From assembly GCA_016936255.1 (NCBI GenBank), contig JAFGYE010000037.1:28865-92864 (forward strand): a stretch of DNA of 64,000 nt. Reading direction: 5' to 3'. This DNA is from Marinifilaceae bacterium. GTDB taxonomy: Bacteria > Bacteroidota > Bacteroidia > Bacteroidales > Marinifilaceae. The notes under the pieces are model-generated. The model saw only the letters and a program-made list of their open reading frames with translations. It ran no database searches and had not been told where the DNA came from. Below are positions 17,756 through 27,300 of the stretch, in pieces. Position 1 is the stretch's first letter, and each line of letters starts with the position of its first letter. A program made the position numbers and the translations under genes.

Positions 17756-19048
17756 ATGAATTTTATTGAGGAACTCCAGTGGCGGGGCATGATTCACGAT
17801 ATGATGCCTGGAATAGAAGAACAACTTGCAAAAGAACTAACATCAGCTTATGTAGGAATTGATCCTACGGCAGATTCACTGCACATCGGACACCTTGTTG
17901 GTGTAATGATGTTAAAACATTTTCAGGTATCAGGGCACAAGCCAATTGTATTGGTAGGTGGAGCAACCGGCATGATCGGAGATCCTTCAGGGAAATCTCA
18001 GGAAAGAAATCTACTGGATGAAAAAACTCTTCGTCACAATCAGGAATGTTTGCGTGCGCAGCTTTCCAAGTTCATGGATTTTGATTCAGATGCCGCAAAT
18101 GCTGCCGAAATGGTGAACAATTACGATTGGATGAAGGACTTTACCTTTCTTGATTTTATTCGTGATATTGGCAAACACCTTACTGTGAACTATATGATGA
18201 GTAAGGATTCTGTAAAGAAAAGATTAAGTGCTGATTCTAAATCAGGAATGTCTTTTACCGAATTTACTTACCAATTAGTGCAGGGAACCGACTTTTTGGA
18301 ACTTTACCGAACTAAGAACTGCAAATTGCAAATGGGTGGTTCCGATCAGTGGGGAAACATTACTACCGGAACAGAATTAATTCGCCGAAAAGAAAGTGGT
18401 ACTGCTTTTGCGATAACTTGTCCGCTGATTACTAAAGCAGATGGTGGAAAGTTCGGAAAAACAGAATCAGGAAATATTTGGTTAGATCCTAAACGTACTT
18501 CGCCTTATAAATTCTACCAGTTTTGGTTGAACACCTCTGATGAAGATGCCGCGAAATACCTTAAAATATTCACACTTCTTCCGAAAGAAGAAATTTTTGC
18601 TCTGATAGAAGAACATCAGGAAGCTCCTCATATGAGAAAATTGCAGCAGAGGTTGGCTAAAGAGGTAACTATCATGATTCACTCCGAAGAAGATTACAAT
18701 ACAGCAGTTGAAGCATCTCAAATTTTATTTGGAAAAGCCACAGCTGATGTTTTGAAAAAATTGGATGAAGAGACATTCTTATCAGTTTTTGAAGGAGTAC
18801 CTCAATTTTCTGTTAGTAAGTCTGAATTTGACAATGGTATCGATATTTTGGAATTATTAGCTGTAAAAACCGATGTATTTCCATCGAAAGGAGAATTAAG
18901 AAGACTTTTTAAAGGCAATGCAATCAGTATTAATAAGGAAAAAGTTGATAATCCGGAGATGCTGATTACAAATGAGCATTTAATTGCAGATAAATATTTT
19001 TTGGTTCAAAAGGGGAAAAAGAATTATTTCCTTGTAGTTGCTTGTTAG
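17756..19048 (+). CDS. tyrS: Tyrosyl-tRNA synthetase
   Basis: 430 residues, normal length for class Ic TyrRS; charges tRNA-Tyr with tyrosine. Visible: [16 protein letters not shown] with the HIGH motif (43-46), the tyrosine-binding [13 protein letters not shown] and GGSDQWGN, the KMSKS equivalent KFGKT (232-236) and a C-terminal S4 RNA-binding domain from about 355. All catalytic motifs are intact. Own promoter; the next gene follows after 61 bp. Confidence 0.97.
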   Translation: MNFIEELQWRGMIHDMMPGIEEQLAKELTSAYVGIDPTADSLHIGHLVGVMMLKHFQVSGHKPIVLVGGATGMIGDPSGKSQERNLLDEKTLRHNQECLRAQLSKFMDFDSDAANAAEMVNNYDWMKDFTFLDFIRDIGKHLTVNYMMSKDSVKKRLSADSKSGMSFTEFTYQLVQGTDFLELYRTKNCKLQMGGSDQWGNITTGTELIRRKESGTAFAITCPLITKADGGKFGKTESGNIWLDPKRTSPYKFYQFWLNTSDEDAAKYLKIFTLLPKEEIFALIEEHQEAPHMRKLQQRLAKEVTIMIHSEEDYNTAVEASQILFGKATADVLKKLDEETFLSVFEGVPQFSVSKSEFDNGIDILELLAVKTDVFPSKGELRRLFKGNAISINKEKVDNPEMLITNEHLIADKYFLVQKGKKNYFLVVAC

Positions 19049-19109
19049 TTTGCTAGCTATCAACTATTTTTATTAGATGAAACTAAATCACAAACTAAAA
19101 TCAGATTAT

Positions 19110-19559
19110 ATGAAATTCTTAAAGTATGCCCTTATCGTTCTTTTCTCAATAGGTATGATGAGCTGCGGCGGTAGCGGTGGTGGCGATGACAAAGAAGATA
19201 CAGTTGCTCCTACAGTTACAATTGCTAGTCCAACAACAAGTACAATAGTTACAGCTGGTGCAAATTTAAGTGTCAATTTTACTGCCACGGATAATGTTGC
19301 ATTAGCATCTTATACTGTAACGGTATCGTATACTGGAGTTAAGTCTGTAAAAACTGTTGAAGAGTTTAGTTTTAATAGTCTTTCGGATACTGATGCCGCT
19401 GGAAATGCAGTACCTGCTATTTCCGGAGTGTCAAAAGTAATTAGCTTTAATATTGCAACTCCTGATAATGCTATGCCCGGAGCTTATAAGTTTTCTGTAA
19501 CAGTTAAAGATACTGCTGGAAAATCAGTTTCAAAAGATATCGCTTTCGAAATACAATAA
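19110..19559 (+). CDS. Small lipoprotein with Ig-like fold (DUF4625-like)
   Basis: 149 residues from the start at 19110; the upstream ATG at 19077 would put charged residues ahead of the signal. Lipobox IGMMSC (Cys16) is followed by a Gly/Ser-rich linker and one beta-sandwich domain beginning VAPTVTIASPTTSTIVTAGANL and ending AGKSVSKDIAFEIQ. The TxD-N-V-A-L pattern resembles DUF4625 and cadherin/Ig-like domains of Bacteroidota surface lipoproteins. Function unknown. Confidence 0.75.
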   Translation: MKFLKYALIVLFSIGMMSCGGSGGGDDKEDTVAPTVTIASPTTSTIVTAGANLSVNFTATDNVALASYTVTVSYTGVKSVKTVEEFSFNSLSDTDAAGNAVPAISGVSKVISFNIATPDNAMPGAYKFSVTVKDTAGKSVSKDIAFEIQ

Positions 19560-19578
19560 GGAAATCTTATTTAAATTA

Positions 19579-19608
19579 AAAAGGATCGGCTAATGCCGAT
19601 CCTTTTTA
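19579..19608. terminator. Bidirectional terminator
   Basis: Perfect stem AAAAAGGATCGGC with loop TAAT between two convergent genes; the A/T-runs on both sides serve both strands. It overlaps the last codons of the minus-strand phosphatase. Confidence 0.88.
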
Positions 19609-20835
19609 CATTTGTGTTGTTTTGAACTCAATGCCGAACAATGAGATATCGTCTATTACGGCTTTATTCTTTTTTCCAATATCAATGTGATGTATCAGAT
19701 CTGTAAAGGTATTTGAAATATTTTTTTGTGTTGCGAACATTTTGGTTAAGAACTGAACGCCTACTTCCATTTGATCATCTCTTTCCAGTTCTATTAATCC
19801 ATCAGTATAGCAAAGTAGCTTTGAGTGCTCATTGATTGTAATTTCTCCAATTGATATGGCTGGGATTTCATCGAGCATACCCAAACCAATGCATCCTTTT
19901 TTTAGTAAGGTAGTTTCTCCATTTTCAAAATTGTAAAGAAGTGGAGGGTGATGGCTTGCATTCACATATTTTAGCTTTCTGGTAGTGTAATTGTAAATTC
20001 CAATAAAGAAAGTCAGAAATTTCTCACTGCTTGAATTGTCGCACACTTTTTGGTTCAATTGAATCATGAGTTCATCCAGTGGTGTTTCGGGCCGGAAAAG
20101 CGCCCGCAATGTGGCTTGAAAATTAGACATGATTAGGGCTGCCGGGATTCCTTTTCCTGAAACATCGCCAATGCAAAATCCCAATTCCTGATCGTTAAAG
20201 TTGATAAAATCATAATAATCGCCGCCAATTTCAAAGTGTGGCTGATAATATCCGCAGGTAGAAATATATTGATTTTGCGGTAAAGAGCTTTGATTGGGAA
20301 TTAGAAGGCTTTGGATTTTTGAAGCCAATTCCATTTCCTTCTTAAAAGCTTCCTGAATCAATAATTGTTTGTACAGGCGTTTGTTCTCCATTGCCACAAT
20401 AATAATATTGGAAATGGTTTGTATGAAGCTAAGGTGTTTGATTGCCGGGCTCATTCCTTCCATTTCTTCATCAATATCACCAATTAGGATGTATGCAAGA
20501 ACCGAATTTTTGTGGATAACCGGAATAATAAAATCAAAAGACCAGAATACTTCGGGTAAATCACGCGATATATAGGTGATTTCAGAAATACTGCTTAAGT
20601 GTTTTCCAATTTTGATCTTATCAATGCATTCTTTTGAAATGCCGGATATCAATAATTTTTCCCAGTGGGAACTAAATTTATAAACCGCAATTTTCCCAAT
20701 CTTGAGATCTTCAAATAAAATATGTTTATACTGTTGTAAAAGCTCGTCAATTGATAAGTTTTCATTAATCGCCTGAGTAATTTTAAGGATTAAGTTGAGC
20801 TTAAATTTGCTGTTAACAGATTGTTGCTTGATCAC
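19606..20835 (-). CDS. SpoIIE-type PP2C phosphatase with GAF-like sensor domain
   Basis: 409 cytoplasmic residues. About 15-160 reads as a GAF-like domain; a short coiled linker (EAFKKEMELASKIQSLLIPNQ) leads into a PPM/SpoIIE phosphatase domain with the metal-binding FEIGGDYYDF, GFCIGDVSGKGIPAALIMS, NASHHPPLLY and LCYTDGLIE motifs. The linker and domain order match RsbU-like phosphatases, which dephosphorylate anti-sigma-factor antagonists. No STAS or HPK-type anti-sigma gene is adjacent, so its target is elsewhere. It lies 119 bp after efp with a terminator between them. Confidence 0.9.
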   Translation of the reverse strand: MIKQQSVNSKFKLNLILKITQAINENLSIDELLQQYKHILFEDLKIGKIAVYKFSSHWEKLLISGISKECIDKIKIGKHLSSISEITYISRDLPEVFWSFDFIIPVIHKNSVLAYILIGDIDEEMEGMSPAIKHLSFIQTISNIIIVAMENKRLYKQLLIQEAFKKEMELASKIQSLLIPNQSSLPQNQYISTCGYYQPHFEIGGDYYDFINFNDQELGFCIGDVSGKGIPAALIMSNFQATLRALFRPETPLDELMIQLNQKVCDNSSSEKFLTFFIGIYNYTTRKLKYVNASHHPPLLYNFENGETTLLKKGCIGLGMLDEIPAISIGEITINEHSKLLCYTDGLIELERDDQMEVGVQFLTKMFATQKNISNTFTDLIHHIDIGKKNKAVIDDISLFGIEFKTTQM

Positions 20836-20900
20836 AATAGGGGGATTTATGTTTCATGCTAATTTAGGAAATATCAAATCATTAGCCAATCGAAAATTTG

Positions 20901-20936
20901 AAAAAAAAAAAGGATTCCATAAAGAATCCTTTTTTG
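20901..20936 (-). terminator. Terminator of efp
   Basis: Stem AAAAAAGGATTC / GAATCCTTTTTT, with T-run on the minus strand, just after the efp stop. Confidence 0.88.
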
Positions 20937-20954
20937 ATGATGAGTTTATAAAAA

Positions 20955-21524
20955 CTATGCTTTTACTCGCTCTGAATAAGAGTGGTCGCGTGTGTCAATT
21001 TTAATTAAATCGCCTGTGTTGATAAATAAAGGTACCATTATGGTCGCACCGCTTTCAACAGTTGCAGCTTTCAAGGATGAGGTAGATGAACTATCTCCCC
21101 GCAAACCTGGTTCGGTATATGTAACCTCCATCACAACGTGAGCAGGAAGATCAACATACAATGGCGTTTCTGTGTCAGCATGGAAAACGGCTTCCACCAT
21201 TTCACCTTCTTTTAAAAGGTCAGCTGCGTTAAACAATTCTTCAGGTAAAACAATTTGCTCGTATGTTTCTGTATGCATCAAATTATATCCCATATCATCT
21301 TTGTAAAGGAATTGATGAGGGCGTCTTTCAATACGGGCTATGTCAATTTTAACACCAGAGTTAAACGTATTGTCAATAACCTTACCTGTTTTAACATTTT
21401 TAAGTTTTGTTCTAACAAAGGCAGGACCTTTACCTGGTTTTACGTGTTGGAATTGAACAATGGTATATAAATCTCCTTTATAGTGGATACACATTCCATT
21501 TTTAAAATCTGTAGTAGATGCCAT
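20955..21524 (-). CDS. efp: Elongation factor P
   Basis: 189 residues, normal length. EF-P relieves ribosome stalling at polyproline. The KOW-like N-terminal domain carries the loop [15 protein letters not shown] (27-41), with K32 at the tip where the modified or functional lysine sits; the two OB domains follow, with the signature [13 protein letters not shown] near 132-144 and the C-terminal [17 protein letters not shown] -7 box at 21591-21598 gives it its own promoter. Confidence 0.97.
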   Translation of the reverse strand: MASTTDFKNGMCIHYKGDLYTIVQFQHVKPGKGPAFVRTKLKNVKTGKVIDNTFNSGVKIDIARIERRPHQFLYKDDMGYNLMHTETYEQIVLPEELFNAADLLKEGEMVEAVFHADTETPLYVDLPAHVVMEVTYTEPGLRGDSSSTSSLKAATVESGATIMVPLFINTGDLIKIDTRDHSYSERVKA

Positions 21525-21590
21525 GATATAATATTAAATTTTAATAATCATTTCTAAGAAAAGAAAAGTTTCGTTTTCTTTTGAGTTTTG

Positions 21591-21598
21591 CAAAAATA
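21591..21598 (-). promoter_or_regulatory. -7 element of efp
   Basis: Minus-strand TATTTTTG, giving a leader of about 60 nt to the efp start at 21524. Confidence 0.45.
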
Positions 21599-21669
21599 GG
21601 GTAAACAATTAATATTCTGAAATATTATGAGGCTTTGTTTGAAATAGATACCTCGGAAATGGCAAAAAA

Positions 21670-22437
21670 TTAGTCGTTATCCAAGAGTGAGTCATAGGAG
21701 AAATCCGAAAAATTCATCAAATCGCAACGCAATGAACCAATAAAAAGATCGAATTGTACGCGGACCGGAATTCGATTTGTATCGGCAGATATCCAGATAG
21801 TCATATCATCTTCATCTTTAAATGCTCTGCCTGTTGCTACAATTGGGATGAACTTATAACAGTTTACATCTCCAATTTTGCTGTTAATTGTTTCATATCC
21901 CATGAATCTGAATTGAAGAAGAAACAATTCATCAGAGAAGTGAGTTTGAATCTTGACTACTTCTCCAATTTTTAGGTTTGAATTGAAATAATTGGCTCTT
22001 GCAAAGTAAAAAGCCGACAATATATCATGTATTCCTTCGGGTACTTTATGAATTCCGGAACGTGAGGAATTTACCTCATTCTTTTCCCGATCAAAAACTA
22101 TTTCAGTATACCTTTTGTAATTTCCTTCGCGAATATCCCGGATTGCTCTTTCTGGCAATAGGGTTGCAGGATTAATAAAACTCTCGTAAGTATCTTTCAC
22201 TTTATACAGCGAATTGAATAATCCGACAGTTTTCCCAGTTAGAGTTGCATGATACAAATCTTTGCCATCTATGTTTTCACTTCTGATTTTCAGGTTTGCT
22301 TTTCCTCCCCGAATAATTCCATAATGTATAACATATCTTAGATTTTCTCCTTTTTTGGTATCCTTAATAGGAAAATCGGCCAATAAAAGTGTGTGGCTTA
22401 GAAAAATTAGAAGGATGCTCAGAGATAATTTATGCAT
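21670..22437 (-). CDS. DUF3108 domain periplasmic protein
   Basis: 255 residues with a signal peptide (about 1-20). The family pattern is visible: GENLRYVIHYGIIRGGKANL (29-48), VKDTYESFINPATLLPERAIR and the later ILSAFYFARANYF, followed by GDVNCYKFIPIV and IWISADTNRIPVRVQ. DUF3108 proteins are predicted periplasmic lipid-binding-like beta-barrels with no settled function. It starts 18 bp after tsaB on the same strand, so the two are likely co-transcribed. Confidence 0.87.
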   Translation of the reverse strand: MHKLSLSILLIFLSHTLLLADFPIKDTKKGENLRYVIHYGIIRGGKANLKIRSENIDGKDLYHATLTGKTVGLFNSLYKVKDTYESFINPATLLPERAIRDIREGNYKRYTEIVFDREKNEVNSSRSGIHKVPEGIHDILSAFYFARANYFNSNLKIGEVVKIQTHFSDELFLLQFRFMGYETINSKIGDVNCYKFIPIVATGRAFKDEDDMTIWISADTNRIPVRVQFDLFIGSLRCDLMNFSDFSYDSLLDND

Positions 22438-22455
22438 ATGAATTATTGTTGATTC

Positions 22456-23169
22456 TTAATTAAAGATATTCTTTTTAGAAGTAGTAGCAACAAAATCTTT
22501 CAGATAAAAGGGCTCAAAATAGGCTACATCTTCAAATTCTTGATTTTGGAATTTTATTTCAGCCAGTTCTATCATTCCTACTGCTGATGGTGTTACGTTG
22601 TCAAGAAAGATGCCATTTTTACTTTTGATTACTTCTTTGCACTTGGAAGAACCATCACCAAAGAAAATAATTTCTCTTTCCGAAAGGACTTTTGAGTAGG
22701 AGCTTTCATCGATAATATCAGCAGAAATATCTCCAACCAATTCATTTTTACAATTGAAAAAGGCAGTGTAAACTTCCATTCTTCTTGCATCGATCATTGG
22801 ACAGTAATAGGCTTCCTGTGGATTGGTTAATTGATTGATAACATCCTTATTTTCCAACAATGGCTTTGTCATTGCCTGCAAAGTGTTTATTGAGATTAGC
22901 GGCAGGTTGGCTCCATAACAAATTCCTTTGGCTGTTGATACACCAATACGTAAGCCGGTATATGATCCTGGTCCCATGCTAATAACAACACCGTCTAAAT
23001 TGCTTGTAGTTAAATTATTTTCCTTTAAAATGTTTTGAATAAAAACCGTTAAGTGAGTTGCGTGTTTCATTCCTTCTTTCGTCTCTTTAAGAGCCAGTAA
23101 AACTCCATCTTTTCCCAATGCAACAGAACAAACCGCTGTAGATGTCTCTATATGTAATAGTAATGCCAT
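22456..23169 (-). CDS. tsaB: tRNA threonylcarbamoyladenosine biosynthesis protein TsaB
   Basis: 237 residues from MALLLHIETSTAVCSVALG; the in-frame extension to 23265 has no family match and is left out. TsaB is the ASKHA-fold scaffold that joins TsaD and TsaE to make t6A37 on ANN-decoding tRNAs, such as the tRNA-Asn in this window. Visible: DGVVISMGPGSYTGLRIGVSTAKG (about 61-84, written here as two adjoining halves) typical of TsaB. Length is normal. First gene of a probable unit with DUF3108. Confidence 0.92.
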   Translation of the reverse strand: MALLLHIETSTAVCSVALGKDGVLLALKETKEGMKHATHLTVFIQNILKENNLTTSNLDGVVISMGPGSYTGLRIGVSTAKGICYGANLPLISINTLQAMTKPLLENKDVINQLTNPQEAYYCPMIDARRMEVYTAFFNCKNELVGDISADIIDESSYSKVLSEREIIFFGDGSSKCKEVIKSKNGIFLDNVTPSAVGMIELAEIKFQNQEFEDVAYFEPFYLKDFVATTSKKNIFN

Positions 23170-23343
23170 TTGATAAAATTTAAAATCAATGCAAAATAAA
23201 GGATAAAATACTAATTGTGAACGATAACAGTTCAAATATATGACCAGTGTACTATCCAAATTCATTAAAATAGGAAAATAATGTGCTTTTTAAGCGTAGT
23301 TCTATTACTAAGACAAATAATTAGAAGGAAACACTTACCGGCT

Positions 23344-23383
23344 AAAAAAAACTCCCAACCGAAATGGGCTGAGAGTTTTTTTG
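23344..23383 (-). terminator. Terminator of the ABC exporter operon
   Basis: Minus strand: AAAAACTC ... GAGTTTTTTTT outer stem with a partly paired inside, 15 bp beyond the TolC stop. Confidence 0.75.
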
Positions 23384-23397
23384 AATTTGAAACTTGA

Positions 23398-24759
23398 TTA
23401 TAAACTTATTTCGATACCATTATAGAAGTCAAGAATTTTGGTGCGGAATATGTATTCGTATTTCGCTTGCAGTAAATCTGATTTAGATTTAAAAAGATTG
23501 TTTTTTTCTTGATTGTAATCTACAGAATTAACTAAACCGAGGTTGAATTTTTCTTCAGTATAACGGAAGGCTTCTTCGGTTGATGAAACTGCTGTTTCAC
23601 TGGAGAAAAACTTTTTCATAGCCGCCTTGGCATTGGCATGAGCCTGTTGAATATCTTTTCGAAGAGCATTTTTAGAGTTTTCCATATTCAATTTGGAACG
23701 GTCGATATTTACTTTTGCGTTGCTAATGTTTCGATTAACACTACCTCCGTTAAAAATTGGGATACTTAAGTTGAAACCAAAACTCTTTGATTCAAATAAT
23801 CTTAACTGATCGTTCAATTTCATTTCTTTTCTGATAATTATAGGACTTCCATCTGCAGCAATGCCATATTCTGGTTGATTTCTGCGATAACCGGAATTCC
23901 ATGATCCCGACATAGATAAAGTTGGAGTACGCTGACCTTTGGCAATAATTAAACCTTTTTCAGAACTTTCCAAACGGTATTGCGCTGCTTTCATTTCCGG
24001 ACGAAATGTTAATGCATTGATAAAAACTGATTCCGGATCAGCCATAGATTTGGTTGCATTTAAAACAGGGAGTTCAGGTGTTTGGATATCAAAACCTTTT
24101 GAGTCTTCCAGGTCCAATAGCTGAGCCAGATCAAGCAAAGCGATATCAAGAGCATTTTGTGCGTTAACAACAGCAAGATCTTCGCGTGCAGCCTGTGCTT
24201 TTTGTTCCATTAAAGTTCCTTTTGGCAGAGTTCCTGCTTCTACCAAAACTTCTGTTCTTTTAATCTGAAGCTCAGTAACTTTTAATTGTTCGTGTGCAAC
24301 CTGAAGAAGTTCTTTTTTAAATAAAATATCCAAATAGTAAGATGTGATATTTAGTGCTAAATCTTCTTTTGCTTTTTCAACATCCTGCAAATTAGCTTTA
24401 AGATCCAATTCGTTTTGTTTAACTGAATTCCATTTTTGAAAACCACTGAATAGAGTAACTCTGGATGAAAGACCAAGAGAACCTGTTTGACTGTTTTCGT
24501 TTACGTACGTATTTTCAGCACTTAGAGAACGTCCATAGTTGAAGTTGTATCCGGTATTACCATTTAAATTTGGTAAAAGATCCAATTTAGATTGCCTGGT
24601 ATTGTTTGCCTGAACGTCAGCATCCAGTTTTTGTAACTTAAGGTTGATGTTGTGTTCCTTTGCATGTGTTATGCATTTTTCCAGATTCCATAATTCCTGA
24701 GCATAAATACCAGAAAAGGAAAAGGCAAAAACAAGGACGAGTAATAATATTTTTTTCAT
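23398..24759 (-). CDS. TolC-family outer-membrane efflux protein
   Basis: 453 residues with signal peptide (1-20). Two OEP repeats with the long amphipathic helices typical of TolC: LQDVEKAKEDLALNITSYYLD and NALRKDIQQAHANAKAAMKKF, plus LSIPIFNGGSVNRNISNAK and VKDTYESF-free strands forming the barrel. It is the last gene of the operon ATPase-permease-permease-adaptor-TolC, 109 bp after the adaptor, and supplies the outer-membrane duct. Confidence 0.93.
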   Translation of the reverse strand: MKKILLLVLVFAFSFSGIYAQELWNLEKCITHAKEHNINLKLQKLDADVQANNTRQSKLDLLPNLNGNTGYNFNYGRSLSAENTYVNENSQTGSLGLSSRVTLFSGFQKWNSVKQNELDLKANLQDVEKAKEDLALNITSYYLDILFKKELLQVAHEQLKVTELQIKRTEVLVEAGTLPKGTLMEQKAQAAREDLAVVNAQNALDIALLDLAQLLDLEDSKGFDIQTPELPVLNATKSMADPESVFINALTFRPEMKAAQYRLESSEKGLIIAKGQRTPTLSMSGSWNSGYRRNQPEYGIAADGSPIIIRKEMKLNDQLRLFESKSFGFNLSIPIFNGGSVNRNISNAKVNIDRSKLNMENSKNALRKDIQQAHANAKAAMKKFFSSETAVSSTEEAFRYTEEKFNLGLVNSVDYNQEKNNLFKSKSDLLQAKYEYIFRTKILDFYNGIEISL

Positions 24760-24868
24760 GTGTGTATGTATTTTTTTTGATCCGATAAAACTAGTTCTTC
24801 CGTCATTAATTTATTAATGATAAATTAAAGATGCTTATTTAATTTTCCTACCGCAATGAAAACTCTTT

Positions 24869-25987
24869 CTAGTCTTTCTTCTCTTTTATTTCTTCAATTT
24901 TTTTCTTCTTTTCTCCTTTAAGCTTATCATCTTTTGTAAGGCCTTCTAAAACTTCAATATTGATACCATCCGAAAGACCAGTTTTAATAAACCTTTTTTC
25001 GAATTTTTGCTCAGAAGTTTCTATCTCTACAAACGTTGAATCATTTTTAAACTCTAAAAGACTTTCGTTTACAGCCAATACTTTTTCTCTTTTATCAAGA
25101 ACAATTTCAGCATTAGCACTGTATCCCGAGCGAATAAAGAAATCTTTTTTAAGTTTAACAGAAGCTTTTATTTCGAATTGAATGGCACCATTCTCTTCCA
25201 CACCTTTTGGAGAGATATATTCCAGATGAGCGTCAAATTTCACATCCTCAATTGCTCCAATGGTTAACTCAAGGTTCATTCCCTGAACAATTTTTCCAAC
25301 TTCAGTTTCATCAACCTTACCTTGAAAAATCATTTCGCCCATGTCGGCAACAATGGCAACCGTGGTTCCATCATTAAAAGTATTGCTCTGAATTACTGAA
25401 TTTCCTTCTTTTACCGGAATATCCAGTATCATTCCTTCAATTGTTGAACGAATAATGGTATTCGTAGCTTTTGCAGAACTTTTGGTTACACCTTCTTTAA
25501 TCAACTGCAAATTATCTTTTGCTGATTGTAACTCTTCTTCAGAATTTCGGAAAGACAATTGAGTTTTCTGGAAATCAGATTCTGAAATTACTTTTTTGTC
25601 ATACAAAGCTTTGTCCCGCTGATAGTTAATTTCTTTATCCTCGTAATTGATTTGTGCTATTTTTACTCTCGATTCAGCACTATTCAAATTAATCATATCA
25701 GGAATGATCTTTATTTTAGCAATAGGATCGCCTTTTTTAAGCATATCACCAGCCTCAACATATAAAGTTTCAATAATTCCGGAAACTCCCTGAGGTTTAA
25801 TTGCGATTTCTTTTCTTGGAACAACAGATCCTGTTGCAACCGTCTTTTTAATAATATCTGTTATTTCAGGTGATTTTGTGTTGTAAACCACAGGTTTATC
25901 TTGCGATTTTTGATACAGGAATACAATTGTTCCTACAAAAAGGAAGATAAAAAATACAACCAATACAATTCTAAAAACTTTTTTCAT
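24869..25987 (-). CDS. Periplasmic adaptor (membrane-fusion) protein, MacA/HlyD type
   Basis: 372 residues: N-terminal transmembrane anchor (about 5-24), a biotinyl/lipoyl-like half-motif (GVSGIIETLYVEAGDMLKKGDPI, here cited in two parts, about 68-90), a coiled-coil hairpin rich in K/E (about 100-165), a beta-barrel domain and a Lys/Glu-rich tail. It bridges the two FtsX-type permeases with TolC. Lies 35 bp after the second permease in the same direction. Confidence 0.92.
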   Translation of the reverse strand: MKKVFRIVLVVFFIFLFVGTIVFLYQKSQDKPVVYNTKSPEITDIIKKTVATGSVVPRKEIAIKPQGVSGIIETLYVEAGDMLKKGDPIAKIKIIPDMINLNSAESRVKIAQINYEDKEINYQRDKALYDKKVISESDFQKTQLSFRNSEEELQSAKDNLQLIKEGVTKSSAKATNTIIRSTIEGMILDIPVKEGNSVIQSNTFNDGTTVAIVADMGEMIFQGKVDETEVGKIVQGMNLELTIGAIEDVKFDAHLEYISPKGVEENGAIQFEIKASVKLKKDFFIRSGYSANAEIVLDKREKVLAVNESLLEFKNDSTFVEIETSEQKFEKRFIKTGLSDGINIEVLEGLTKDDKLKGEKKKKIEEIKEKKD

Positions 25988-26022
25988 GACTAGTATTATT
26001 TTCGGATTATGAACTATTTTTT

Positions 26023-27273
26023 TTATTCGTATCTCAATGCATCTACGGGTTTAATTCTGATGGCTCTTTGTGCTGGAAGCAGTCCAGCTAAAACACCAAA
26101 TAAAACCAAAACACCGAGTGCTATAAATGCAACATTTATATCAACATAAGGGTTTAAAATTTGAGGGTTCGGATCACCTTCGGTCATTTTACCGATTCCT
26201 TCGACAATTAAAACACCTAAAACCAGTCCCCAGAATCCCGCAAAGGTGGTTAAGAAAACGGCTTCATTTATGATTTGACCAACAACTTCACGAGGACGGG
26301 CACCGATGGCACGTTTAATGCCTAATTCTTTGGTTCTTTCTTTTACAACCACGTGCATAATATTACTAACTCCAATAATACCGGTTAGAAGAACTCCAAA
26401 GCCTATCACCCAAAATAAGAATCCAATGCTGTTAAAAAGACCAAAAATCTTGTTGAACATTTTCGCGATATTAAAATTACCAATGGCTTGCCTGTCATCA
26501 GGATGAATGGAATGCCTTCTGGCCAGAATTTCAAATATCTTATTTTCCAAATCGGCAACTGATTCTCCAACCTTAGCTGTTGCTAAAAATACATGGAATT
26601 TGTCCCCTTGGTTATACAATTGCTGCAGGGTAGTAAATGGCATTTGAAGAACGTCATCGCGCATTCCCATATTTCGGCTTAATGGTTTAATTGTGCCAAT
26701 TATTCTAAAATAGATTCCATTTACTTTAAGGTACTGACCAATTGGATCTTCATCTTTTTCGAACATTAGTTCCTGAACTCTTGGTCCAATGGTAATTACT
26801 TTTCGAAATTCTTTCAGATCATTCTGATTGATAAAACGACCGGCAATAACTTCAACCGGATTTACATTGTTCATTTCCGGTGAAGTCCCCTTGATTCTGA
26901 AATTTCCTTTTTTGTCTTCCCGAAATGTATTGTTGGTGGCATTTCCACTCCATCCATTTATATCAGGAGCAATGTCTTGCAGCTCAGGGATCGATCTTTT
27001 AAGTACCTCTAAATCATCATTGGTAAATTGATACGATCTGTTTCGTGGCAGACCTTTGTAGGCTTTTGTGGTTTTTTCCACCCAAAAAACCGTTGAGTTT
27101 GTTGCGAAATTACCCAATGAGGATTGTATATTATTTTGAAAACCTCTTCCAATACCCAGTAAGGTTACCAGAATTAAGATTCCAAACATCACTCCGAGAC
27201 CGGTAAGTATGGTTCGTAGTTTATTCTTTTTAAGTGCTGCAGTAATTTCCTGCCATTTATCCAAATCGAACAT
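26023..27273 (-). CDS. ABC transporter permease, MacB/FtsX type (copy B)
   Basis: 416 residues. MacB_PCD periplasmic domain after the first transmembrane helix (about 20-42) and the FtsX core with three more helices at the C-terminus (about 285-305, 335-360, 380-400). The cytoplasmic coupling motif VKERTKELGIKRAIGARPREV is present, and the protein ends GLLPAQRAIRIKPVDALRYE. Paralogue of the preceding permease, 27 bp apart; the two likely form a heterodimer. Confidence 0.93.
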   Translation of the reverse strand: MFDLDKWQEITAALKKNKLRTILTGLGVMFGILILVTLLGIGRGFQNNIQSSLGNFATNSTVFWVEKTTKAYKGLPRNRSYQFTNDDLEVLKRSIPELQDIAPDINGWSGNATNNTFREDKKGNFRIKGTSPEMNNVNPVEVIAGRFINQNDLKEFRKVITIGPRVQELMFEKDEDPIGQYLKVNGIYFRIIGTIKPLSRNMGMRDDVLQMPFTTLQQLYNQGDKFHVFLATAKVGESVADLENKIFEILARRHSIHPDDRQAIGNFNIAKMFNKIFGLFNSIGFLFWVIGFGVLLTGIIGVSNIMHVVVKERTKELGIKRAIGARPREVVGQIINEAVFLTTFAGFWGLVLGVLIVEGIGKMTEGDPNPQILNPYVDINVAFIALGVLVLFGVLAGLLPAQRAIRIKPVDALRYE

Positions 27274-27300
27274 TAGCTGATCGTTTATTAGTCTGGTTTA